Assembly (NCBI GenBank): GCA_900767825.1
Contig: CAAGAN010000035.1
Location: 4,957-68,956, forward strand
Source of the DNA: Bacilli bacterium
Lineage (GTDB): Bacteria; Bacillota_I; Bacilli_A; RFN20; CAG-826
Reading direction: 5' to 3'
Length of the DNA: 64,000 nt
Within the stretch, counting starts at the first letter, position 1. Every line of letters begins with the position of its first letter. A program made the position numbers and the translations under genes. The notes beneath the pieces are model-generated. The model did no database searches and was not told where the DNA came from. It saw only the letters and a program-made list of their open reading frames with translations. Below are positions 47,226-55,813 of the stretch, in pieces.

Positions 47226-47253
47226 GAAAAAACGCAAGATTTCTCCTGCGTTT
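47226..47253 (-). terminator. Terminator of the AAA protease gene
   Basis: On the minus strand AACGCA and TGCGTT enclose a ten-base loop, followed by TTTTTTC. It separates the protease gene from the kinase operon. Confidence 0.75.
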
Positions 47254-47277
47254 CTACTAATTTACTATTGTTGTGTT

Positions 47278-48870
47278 TTAATCTATCATCTCTATACGTT
47301 TCTTGATGATTTCCTTATTAATTAGGATGTTCCCATCTTTATCAAGAATACCTTCGCTTACTAAGTGGTTGAATAATTTAGATGCAGGTAGGAATCCCAT
47401 TCCCTTGCCATACATCTGGATATCGCTAATATGGATAGTCTTAGATTTGACAGCAAGATTCAAGATATCTTTATAAGCCGGGAATGTAGTAGTAGGTATT
47501 GGAAGCTTTAATATATCTACCTTTGGAGGTTCATTTTTCTTTTGGATGACCTTATCAAATATCTCCACTACTTCAGAAGATAATAACGATGACTTATTGA
47601 TTAATTCTTTAGCTAAAGCCCTAACTTCATCTTCGCCATTTTCAATAATCTTTTCGGTTTCATCCATTAATTCTTGGACAATCGAGGATCCTTTTTCCTG
47701 CGCGTCATTTAATAATTTGCTAGAAAATGGTCCATAAGAATAATCCCTGGTTTCTATCCTTATGTATTTAGGCCCATAGAATCCTTCTCTTAACATCCTA
47801 TTGACCATATTGCAGACATTTTCTAAATCAGAAGTATTCCCGCAATAATAATCGCCCGTCAAGACTTTTGTCGCAATATATCCACCTAATCCGATCATGC
47901 AGGAATTCTTTAAGTCAGTAAATGAAGTTGCTTCTACTTCTTGTTCTGCCAAAACCTTAGTAACTCCATTAGTATCCCCTTGACGTAATATGGATACAGA
48001 CCCAACTCTATCCCTCATAAGACAATAAGTCATATAGGCATGTCCTGCTTCATGATAGGCTGTAATCTTTCTACGCTCTGTATCTCCATTATCAATCCTA
48101 GGTACATCATCAAGTTGGATTCTATTGACCGCATAAGAGAAATCGTTAATAGATATGCTCTTCCTTCTTTCAGATATAGATTTAATAGATGCTTCATTAA
48201 CAATAGCCTCTAAGTCAGAGCCACTACATCCTGGTGTCATCTTGGCTAATTCTTTTAAAGTAATCCCGTCATCTAGATCTAATTTGGATAAGAAGTGTCT
48301 TAATATGGCCTTACGGTCAATAAATTCAGGTTTATTGAATTGGATTTGACGGTCAAACCTACCACTTCTAGAAAGGGCTTCCCCTAGATAATCAAGATGA
48401 TTGCAAGTCGCTATAACGATGATACCTTCATTTTCATAGGCGACATCCAATTCATGGAGCAATACTTTCTGGGTATTTAGATTTTCAGTGATCTCATATC
48501 TATATTTACTATATCCGGCAAGTTTTTCTATCTCATCGATAAAGACAATGGCTGAATCATATTTCTTAGCTTCTTCAAATCCCTTACGCACTTCTTCTTC
48601 ATTACTTATTTTCTTCCACACTGCATCAGATGCACTTATTTCAATGCAAGGGATATTTAGATAAGCCGCTATATCACGAACTATACGAGTCTTTCCAGTT
48701 CCAGGTGCCCCATATAAAAGCCAACCACGAGGATTATGTACTCCTTTGGATGCATATAATTCATGATTTTGGACCAAGTCAATTAACTGGGCCATTTCTA
48801 GTCGGATATCATCATATCCTGCAAAATGAGGGAACATTTTGTTTATTTTTTCTCTTGTCTCTTTTTCCAT
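47278..48870 (-). CDS. Soluble FtsH-like AAA+ metalloprotease
   Basis: 530 residues. Walker A YGAPGTGKT, Walker B IVFIDEIEK and the second-region-of-homology arginines in SRSGRFDRQ form the AAA domain; TAYHEAGH is the M41 zinc motif and SDLENV the third ligand. Unlike FtsH it starts directly with the AAA domain and has no membrane helices, so it would be cytosolic. It is a separate transcription unit (terminator behind) but adjoins the TerY-P-like operon and may degrade or activate its components. Confidence 0.85.
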   Translation of the reverse strand: MEKETREKINKMFPHFAGYDDIRLEMAQLIDLVQNHELYASKGVHNPRGWLLYGAPGTGKTRIVRDIAAYLNIPCIEISASDAVWKKISNEEEVRKGFEEAKKYDSAIVFIDEIEKLAGYSKYRYEITENLNTQKVLLHELDVAYENEGIIVIATCNHLDYLGEALSRSGRFDRQIQFNKPEFIDRKAILRHFLSKLDLDDGITLKELAKMTPGCSGSDLEAIVNEASIKSISERRKSISINDFSYAVNRIQLDDVPRIDNGDTERRKITAYHEAGHAYMTYCLMRDRVGSVSILRQGDTNGVTKVLAEQEVEATSFTDLKNSCMIGLGGYIATKVLTGDYYCGNTSDLENVCNMVNRMLREGFYGPKYIRIETRDYSYGPFSSKLLNDAQEKGSSIVQELMDETEKIIENGEDEVRALAKELINKSSLLSSEVVEIFDKVIQKKNEPPKVDILKLPIPTTTFPAYKDILNLAVKSKTIHISDIQMYGKGMGFLPASKLFNHLVSEGILDKDGNILINKEIIKKRIEMID

Positions 48871-48920
48871 TTGACTCCTCCTTTGAGCATTTGGACTAGT
48901 AACATTCTATTGCCTATACC

Positions 48921-48935
48921 TACATTAAAAATGTA
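48921..48935. promoter_or_regulatory. TACATT-AAA-AATGTA dyad upstream of the AAA protease
   Basis: A 6-3-6 inverted repeat about 50 bases before the start; it overlaps the likely promoter region. The half-site resembles the repeats before the kinase operon. Confidence 0.4.
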
Positions 48936-49073
48936 TAGATTAAAATATAGTTAGTATTTTTACCGAATATATAACCCTCTCCCTTTCTTTTCATGAATAT
49001 AAGTCTAGCAAAAAGTAGTTCAATCCTACTTCTTGCAAGAGTTGTAATACTCTTATAGATACTTTGAACAAAC

Positions 49074-49388
49074 TCAGATTTTCTCTAAGACAACATCATG
49101 TTGATGGATTGTGAAACAAGATGCATCCTTTGCAATAGAAGGCAAGAAATCAATTATCTTTAATTTGGCTTTTGCTTTTCTGATTAATCCCAATCCTCTA
49201 TTATCTTTAAGTACTAATTCGTTGGCCTCATAAAGAAGTTCGATGATTTCCAAAGAATTATTAATTAATGGGCTAAGAAGTGAGTAGTGATATTTATCTG
49301 GTGATTTGCCACTTATTAGCAAGATATAAGCAAATAAATCCTAGGCTTTAATGAAGACTAATAATTCGTTTTCTTTTGCCTGCTTCAT
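49074..49388 (-). pseudogene. Avd/bAvd-like four-helix protein with an in-frame amber stop
   Basis: From ATG at 49386-49388 the frame reads MKQAKENELLVFIKA, then TAG, then continues in the same frame DLFAYILLISGKSPDKY and on to EKI. The arrangement (FaYi, K-pK-Y near the middle, LI-SLEIIELLYEAN, AKLKIIDFL) fits the accessory variability determinant family of diversity-generating retroelements. A GAG-to-TAG change and a shortened C-terminus make it non-functional unless the stop is suppressed. It lies directly after the variable-protein gene and its hairpin, the classical DGR order. Confidence 0.6.
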
Positions 49389-49413
49389 TTAGCTTTTGTT
49401 TCATATTTGTCTT

Positions 49414-49447
49414 CACCGCCTCCTACGAATATTGATTGGAGGCGGTG
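49414..49447. repeat. Perfect 10-bp GC-rich hairpin after the variable-protein gene
   Basis: CACCGCCTCC and GGAGGCGGTG with a 14-base loop, 29 bases past the variable-protein stop. There is no T run, so it is not a terminator. In diversity-generating retroelements a hairpin or cruciform just after the variable region aids target recognition. Confidence 0.7.
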
Positions 49448-49475
49448 ATTGATTTTTGGATTATCGCTTTGTGAA

Positions 49476-49640
49476 CTACGCAATCTTGACTGAAAGGGCG
49501 GGGCGTACGCTAAACTCCCTGTTGCTGACGTAGCCGTCACCGAGGAGACCATCGTACCTAACAGCCCACGCCCTGTAGGAGTAGTCACTATAAGGAGAAC
49601 GGGTCCAATAGGTGCCATTATATAAATGTGGCGAATCGGT
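49476..49640 (-). other. GC-rich candidate DGR variable region
   Basis: The last 50-odd codons of the surface protein gene are over 50% GC, against about a third elsewhere. They are dense in codons one would get by randomising AAY (TAC, GAC, TCC, AGC, AAC, GTC, CTC) and end with CGCCCCGCC (residues VRPAL), a typical conserved homing edge. No template repeat was found in the window. Confidence 0.5.
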
Positions 49641-52203
49641 CTCATAGTAGCCACCCCTTGCCCTTGTCCAATCGGTTGTTTTGCAATATCTAGTATTGGA
49701 GCTGTTAGTTGATGTTGAGAAACCATAAGAATTATTAATATAGTCTTTATAACTTGGTAGGAAGACTTTATCTTTCGTATTGGCACAAGCATAAGGGTTG
49801 TTAGTGCGATCCGTGGTAGAAGCCACATTATCAACAGTTGTGGTTTGGATGTGACTATTGCCTAATGCGAATGCTGAATTATAGAAGTCTTCGTTCAACC
49901 ATGCTCTTATTTCTGAATATTGGTAATTATTAGCATAATGACCATCCTTTGTTCCATCGTAATATTCATTATATCTATGAGCATCCAAAAGAATAGATGA
50001 GACAATATAATATTCGCCGTTATTGCTACTTAAAATATTCCAAACGATGGGCTCGCATTTGAACCAGTAAGTTGTGTCTCTTGAAATTGTTACTCCATTA
50101 TCAAATTTATTACTTGAATAGCATGGCGTCGCACTTACTTTGGCGTAGTAATCCTTATTATATAAATACCAGCCATTTGATTCTGGCATTGTCAATTCAT
50201 TAAGAGTAGAAATTAAGGAAGAATCACTGACGTTCTTCTGCGGATATAGGCCATAAGTGATTGTCTTACCATCACTAGAAACAAGTGGTTTTTTTGCATA
50301 TTTTGCAATTTCTTCTTCTTCTTTTGTAAAGAAGTGAGCGACTAACAAATAATCATTAGCAGGCATAGTAAATGTATAGTTAGTTTTTCCGCTAACCTTT
50401 TTAGATTCGTGATACCAGCCTTTAAGGGCATAACCTTCAGCAGGTGTAGCTGATACAGTAATTTCCGTTCCCGGCTTATATCTATTTGAAACATCGTTAA
50501 CAGTTCCCTTTGAGTCATCCTCACTAGAAACGGAAAATGTACACCCACCAGTAGTAAACGACGCATATAATGAGACATCATTCTCAGGCATTGTGAAAGT
50601 ATAGTTCGGATTATTAGAAACTTCATTCAGGTCATCGTCATACCAATAGTCGAGTACATAGCCATCATTAGCCTTTGCCGTTATCGTGACTTCAAGCCCC
50701 TCGCCCCATTCGATAGGTGAAACAATGCTGCCTTTGGCCGTGTCCTCAGTTGAAACATTTAACTTATAGTTCTTTACGAACTTAGCTGAATAGGCAAGTG
50801 ATTTGTCTGGCATGATGAACGAATAGCTTAAATCCTGCGATAGCAAGTTTTCTCCATCGTACCAGCCAAAGAATGAATAACGATCATTAGGAGTCGCAAC
50901 AAGGGAAACGTTTTGCCCATAAGTGTACGAGCCATCTCCAATTATTGAACCCATGGAAGTATCATTTATATTAATTGAAACAAAATATGGCGTCCATTCA
51001 AATCTTGCTGTATATATGATGTCTTTATATGGCATCTTGAATGAATAAGATTTTAAGGAAGAAACAAGCGTTCCGTCATTACCATACCATCCAAGGAAGG
51101 AGACGCCTGTGTTTGGAGTAGCAGTTATCGTGACATTGCTTCCATAAAGGAAAGCTCCTTCACCGCTGATGGAACCAAGTGATTCGTTTTCATTATCTAG
51201 GCTCAAAACATATTTATTTGTGTTAAACCTGGCCATATAGGTTACGTTACTATAAGGCATTGCAAAGGCATATGGATTTTCTTTGCTAACTAATGCAGAA
51301 CCACTATACCACCCGTCGAATGAATATCCTTTGTTTGGAGCTGCATTAATTGTCACGTTATCAAGATAGTTGTATTTCCCAGACGATTCAGAAACAGTAC
51401 CCTTCACAGTAGATTCACTTTCAACAACAAGGTTATAGGATTTGTAAGTGAACTTCGCCACATAAGACAAATCGTCGTTGCCAATTGTAAATGTATATGA
51501 TGAATCTGAAGATATTAAATTATCGTTATCATACCATCCAAGGAATCTATATCCTTTGTTTGGGGTTGCGGTTAAGGTTACGATAGAGCCTGGCTTCTTA
51601 ACTCCACCGCCTTCTATCGTTCCCATATCCACGTTTTCATTAATGAGATTAACAGTTGGATTGCTATTTAGACACGATAGAGAAACTCGAATAGAAGGAA
51701 TATTTAGATTTTTGTCACTGGTATTAAGAACCTTGAAATAGTTTGGTTGGTAACCATCAAAATCAAATGTCTCGATACCACCTTTTTTCGATATAAAGCT
51801 CTTAGATTGATTAAAACTCATATCACCGGAGTAGAAAACTGAGTAAGAGGCGTCATTGGTATTGAATGACAAAGTTATTGATTGTATTCCGTGTATTGGG
51901 TCGGTATTGTAAAAATACCCACCATTAGCCAATACATGCCAAGTGCTTTTTGTGCCCATTAACTGGTAATATGTGAAACCAATGTCGTTGCCTAAATCAG
52001 TCTTTACAGTTGCATCACCATCATAAGGTGTAATGCCTATATGTTCGTGGAACTTGTTTCTTCCGGAATCAAAGGTTATCCCATATGACTTAATATTGGC
52101 GTTTGTCCTAGACAATGGATTTGGATTAGTACTTGTCAAAACAAGTGTGGCCATAGCAATGATGCTTGATGCTAATGATGAATATAAAAAAAATCTTTCT
52201 CAT
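49476..52203 (-). CDS. Large surface protein with InlB-type repeats and DUF6273-like variable C-terminus
   Basis: The continuous frame runs from 52154; the intended start is probably the ATG at 52201-52203, preceded by AGGAG. There the frame is interrupted at T8 (52186-52193); seven Ts would give MRKIFLYSSLASSIIAMA, a good signal peptide. The mature protein has an N-terminal beta domain, six tandem repeats of about 70 residues (VTITATPN-GY-F-GWY, then MP-y-ARF), then a DUF6273-like C-type-lectin-style domain (about 640 to end) with YWTRSP and VRPAL. The C-terminal 165 bases are GC-rich and suit a DGR target. It is probably a cell-surface adhesin, but no wall-sorting motif is visible. Confidence 0.7.
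52186..52193. repeat. Eight-base homopolymer in the signal-peptide region
   Basis: A8 on the plus strand (T8 in the gene). The count determines whether the signal peptide is in frame with the rest of the variable surface protein. Confidence 0.75.
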
Positions 52204-52223
52204 GATTTCGTCTCCTAGATTCT

Positions 52224-53057
52224 TTACTTTAAACTGTCAATGTTACATTTAGAAATTTTCACGCCAATTGCAGGATTTTTGCACCCAAGTTCAATTTGCG
52301 TAGGAAGGCATTTGACAAAAGTGCTTTGCTGACCGTTCCTACCAATCATCAAATATCTAAATTCATTTTCGTGTTGGAATCTTATATTTTTAGAAAAACA
52401 TTCCCTAGTTAGTTCATATAAATTTCCAATTCTGCCTGCTTTTTTAGCACTGATGCTTATTGGTTTGGAACGATAAGAAATATTTTTGTATCCCGCAAAA
52501 ATAATGCCAGATGAAACACCTGTTTTACTAATAAATCTCGATAAGTTTTGAGTAATATCTTCGGACTTATATGTCAAGCACATTCCTTTATGGCCACCAC
52601 CATAATAAGACCACATAAGCAGGTCATCTTTTTTTGTGCAAAGCGATAATATGTATGGATAGAACTCTTGATTGCTATTTTTAAAATAACAATCTCCTTC
52701 GAGAGGATCATTCAAGTCACAAATGTCAGTAAACTTTAAATCTAGTTTGTCCATCTCGCATTTATCTCTGTACTTATACAAGGTCAATTCCTTTGAAAAC
52801 AAAATATCACTAAATTGTTCCTTTACGAATCTTTTAAATTCAGGCAGTTTTGAATTATCAAGTACAAAAAGTAAATTAGTTGCATCGAAATCAACTTTAA
52901 TTTCGTCTTTAATTTTATTAAAAGAATTCAAAGGAATAATAGGTTTTTTGTGACGCTTTTCATCGAAAAAGTAAAATAACAAATAGAAAAAATAATCAAT
53001 ATATTGAGAGTCAACAATCAGCAAATTTTCATAATTATCTAATTTTTCATTGTGCAT
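52224..53057 (-). CDS. DUF2971-family protein
   Basis: 277 residues. LYKYRDKCE, then FTDICDLNDPLEGDC, then LLMWSYYGGGHKGMCLTY and FQHENEFRYLMIG are the sequential DUF2971 signatures. The molecular role of the family is not established; members are common in accessory and defence-linked regions. No signal. It is a single gene immediately upstream of the variable protein, and its promoter contains a long G tract that may switch its expression. Confidence 0.8.
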   Translation of the reverse strand: MHNEKLDNYENLLIVDSQYIDYFFYLLFYFFDEKRHKKPIIPLNSFNKIKDEIKVDFDATNLLFVLDNSKLPEFKRFVKEQFSDILFSKELTLYKYRDKCEMDKLDLKFTDICDLNDPLEGDCYFKNSNQEFYPYILSLCTKKDDLLMWSYYGGGHKGMCLTYKSEDITQNLSRFISKTGVSSGIIFAGYKNISYRSKPISISAKKAGRIGNLYELTRECFSKNIRFQHENEFRYLMIGRNGQQSTFVKCLPTQIELGCKNPAIGVKISKCNIDSLK

Positions 53058-53082
53058 AAAAATGCCTCTAATTGATATAGAA

Positions 53083-53109
53083 ATTTTACCCCCCCCCCGG
53101 AAAAATCAA
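53083..53109 (-). promoter_or_regulatory. Promoter with a ten-base G tract in its spacer
   Basis: On the minus strand TTGATT (53104-53109), then TTTCC plus ten G (15 bases), then TAAAAT (53083-53088). Ten Gs give a short 15-base spacer; twelve would give the optimal 17. This is the layout of slippage-controlled promoters. Confidence 0.5.
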
Positions 53110-53278
53110 GGTTTTATCAATTTGGGTAATCTAAAAACAATGTACTTTGAAAGTAGACAAAATTATTTATTACAAGCAGACGTATTGTAATTTAGCAAAA
53201 ATTCTTGAAGTGGCGTTCAAAAGTAATAAATGCAGTGAATGTTTAGTTTACTAAATAGATTTTAAACTAACTAGCCCC

Positions 53279-54610
53279 TTACCTATTTAGATATTTAGCA
53301 AGTTCAAATTCACTTACTGTTGTATGGTATTCCTTCCATTCCTTTTCTTTCGCATCGATATATTTATGGAATAGATGGTCCCCCATTACTTCTTGCATCA
53401 ATATGCTCTTCTTAAATGCCTTGACTGCAGAATGAAGAGTTTCAGGGAGGTGTTCTATCCCTTTTTGTTCGATTTGGTCTTCACTCAATGCGAACAAGTT
53501 ATCCTTAACTGGAGGGATAATATCTTCTTCTTTGATACTAGATATACCTTCTAATCCCGCTGCTAAAATACCCGCTAAGGCGAGATAAGGATTCGCACAG
53601 GGATCGACATTTCTAAGTTCCGTCCTAGTCGCATTGCCTCTAATCGCAGGAATCCTAATAAGAGAGCTTCTATTCGCATCGCTCCAGCAGGCATATATAG
53701 GGGCTTCATATCCACTTACTAACCTTTTATATGAATTTACTATCGGATTAGTTAATAATGCTAATTCTCTAGCATGCAATAAGATTCCGCTAATCCACTT
53801 CTTGCATAGCAAGGATAATTCCATATCAGCATCCTTATCATAAAATAAGTCACCTTTAGCTGAATCAAATAATGAACAATTGGTATGCATCCCATTCCCA
53901 GCTTGCTTATTTAGGGGCTTCGGCATGAAAGAAGCTAGATAGCCATGCTTTCTAGCAATTACTTTTACTACTTGCTTGAATATCTGCACCTTATCGCAGG
54001 CAGTCAATACATCATTGTATTTGAATGTAATCTCATTTTGCCCTGGACCAACTTCATGATGGGATGTCTGCACCTCAAACCCCATCCTTTCTAGAGTAAG
54101 AGCGATTTCCCTACGTATATCTTCCCCTCCATCAAATGGGGATAAATCAAAATATGATGCATTGTCAGAAACTTTAGTAGATATATTCTCGTTATCTAAT
54201 TTAAACAAATAGAATTCAGGTTCAAATCCGACATACATCTTCTCGATACCCATATCGTTCATCACCTTTATTTGCCTTCTTAATATATATCTAGGATCTC
54301 CAACGAATGGCTTTCCTTTAGGGGTATAGACATCACATATCATCATAGCCACTCCCCCATAGCTATCATTTTCAAATGGAAGGGTGGTAAATGTATCAAT
54401 ATCAGGATATAGATACATATCAGCTTCTTTAATTCTTACAAATCCTTCAATCGAGGATCCATCAAACATGATTTTATTATTCAAGGCATCATCTAATTTT
54501 GATATAGGTATCTCTACTGCTTTTATATCTCCAAGCATATCGGTAAACTGCAATCTTAAATAAGAGATATTATTTTCTTCTATTATCTTTTCTATTTGTT
54601 TACGGTCCAT
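53279..54610 (-). CDS. glnA: Glutamine synthetase, type I
   Basis: 443 residues, the length of the Gram-positive GSI-alpha form. Contains MFDGSSIEGFVRI near the N-terminus, the metal and glutamate-binding PGQNEI and NRSSLIRIPA segments, and the C-terminal end of the barrel. It makes glutamine from glutamate, ammonia and ATP, the amide donor for guaA among others. No glnR gene is beside it. GAGG precedes the start, and a weak TTTACA box lies upstream. Confidence 0.97.
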   Translation of the reverse strand: MDRKQIEKIIEENNISYLRLQFTDMLGDIKAVEIPISKLDDALNNKIMFDGSSIEGFVRIKEADMYLYPDIDTFTTLPFENDSYGGVAMMICDVYTPKGKPFVGDPRYILRRQIKVMNDMGIEKMYVGFEPEFYLFKLDNENISTKVSDNASYFDLSPFDGGEDIRREIALTLERMGFEVQTSHHEVGPGQNEITFKYNDVLTACDKVQIFKQVVKVIARKHGYLASFMPKPLNKQAGNGMHTNCSLFDSAKGDLFYDKDADMELSLLCKKWISGILLHARELALLTNPIVNSYKRLVSGYEAPIYACWSDANRSSLIRIPAIRGNATRTELRNVDPCANPYLALAGILAAGLEGISSIKEEDIIPPVKDNLFALSEDQIEQKGIEHLPETLHSAVKAFKKSILMQEVMGDHLFHKYIDAKEKEWKEYHTTVSEFELAKYLNR

Positions 54611-54816
54611 AATGGTTACCTCGATAAATTCATGAGAATAATCCTATAACAAGATAAGTTTATGTAAATATTTTTCTTATTGAATTTAACTAGTCCCAAA
54701 TAGATAGGATTAGAAGGAATGAAATGGTACTAGAAAATAAGGATTAATCTAAATATAGATAAAGAAAGTGGGAGTAAGTTCCCGTGATTAAATCAAGATA
54801 ATTAAAAATTAAAAGA
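54611..54816. other. glnA upstream region
   Basis: Intergenic stretch with TTTACA 16 bases before a poor TAGGAT (minus strand). No gene. GGGA/TCCC forms a weak hairpin near 54772-54785 after the HEPN gene but without a T tail. Confidence 0.4.
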
Positions 54817-55410
54817 TTATTTTTTGCTATGCAGTCGCTTATTCAATCTTGCTATCTCTAACTTTGTTTTCCCTTTTATTTTGGATACACATTTATCTAA
54901 TGTACGGAATAATTTAAATCCCGAATCAACAAAAGCATCCAAAGAATTAAACACATCTTTTCTGCCATTTAATAATACATGTATTATGTCATTTCTTTTG
55001 ATTCGCCAAGCGTCTACATCGGCAAAAAAAGAATCCGTAAGAACGCCCTGAAGGTTATTTCTTCTAATAACATTCGTTGCCGCTTGCAAATATAAGGATT
55101 TAAAATGAATGGATTCGGTCGATTTTTCTACAAGTGCTTTAACCATATTGATTTTGTTGCATAACTTATCTAGTGAGCATCTATTGATTGGCACATCTAG
55201 CTCATTTAAATCTAACTTCCTATTTCTTTTGAACTCGACAATTCCATTGTTTTTAGTTGCGAATTCTATCTTAACAAAGAAATCAGTAAAATGGTCTTCT
55301 AGTAATGAATAAACCAGTAAAATACATTCAAAATAAAATCCATTTTTATAAGCAGCGTTATATCTTTTGATTGTTTCTCTATACATTTCGCCTTTTACTA
55401 AATTAGCCAT
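54817..55410 (-). CDS. HEPN-domain protein, possible ribonuclease toxin
   Basis: 197 residues, all-helical. RIKRNDIIH near residue 135-143 fits the R-N-x3-H active motif of HEPN ribonucleases. No nucleotidyltransferase (MNT) antitoxin is adjacent. The N-terminus overlaps the end of a broken mobile-element gene, so the start may derive from the junction. Toxin, immunity or RNA-processing roles are all possible for HEPN folds. Confidence 0.65.
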   Translation of the reverse strand: MANLVKGEMYRETIKRYNAAYKNGFYFECILLVYSLLEDHFTDFFVKIEFATKNNGIVEFKRNRKLDLNELDVPINRCSLDKLCNKINMVKALVEKSTESIHFKSLYLQAATNVIRRNNLQGVLTDSFFADVDAWRIKRNDIIHVLLNGRKDVFNSLDAFVDSGFKLFRTLDKCVSKIKGKTKLEIARLNKRLHSKK

Positions 55411-55700
55411 GAATTAATCCTAATACAAGTAATGTCTATTGGATTCAAATAGTGATCTGCCTTTTTTAAGCTAAGATTCAGATTATTATTCTGTTTAATA
55501 AAATCCTTTCCAGCCTGACCGCCAATTTGTAAAACAAACTGTTCCCATACTATTTGAAATATTGAATTAACAAGTTTATCCGGGTTTCCAATCTCTTTAA
55601 CTTCTATTTTAACGTTTTCGAGTTCTTCTAATTGTTATTCTATTTGTCTTTCAACCTCTATGTCTTTTGTTCCAAAACTAATAACTGCATTTTTATCCAT
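55398..55700 (-). pseudogene. 5' fragment of a mobile-element protein with an in-frame stop
   Basis: Reads MDKNAVISFGTKDIEVERQ, then TAA after codon 21, then resumes in the same frame as LEELENVKIEVKEIGNPDK to LNPIDITC and stops at TAG 55398. The conserved start recalls a protein often found in gut Firmicutes mobile elements. Its normal continuation is absent, so it is truncated as well as interrupted. The HEPN ATG overlaps its 3' end. Confidence 0.6.
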
Positions 55701-55813
55701 TGCTAAAGATAAACACCGCTCTTACGTTAAACCACAATGCTTTCGCTATTTCTTATTAATATTAAACCCAAGTTTAATTCATTTCCAAGTTTGATTTTAT
55801 ATTAAGAAGTATT
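55701..55813. other. Spacer between the mobile-element fragment and the AlbA/HATPase gene
   Basis: AT-rich, containing a short AAACCCAAGTTT-like inverted stretch near 55765-55776. No gene or clear promoter seen. Confidence 0.3.

Noticed and set aside
48960..49073. DGR template repeat downstream of the avd-like gene
   Set aside because: No similarity to the variable region could be seen in this stretch or elsewhere in the window.
49385..49834. 149-codon minus-strand frame overlapping the variable-region end
   Set aside because: It is out of frame with the well-supported surface protein and owes its length to local GC richness.
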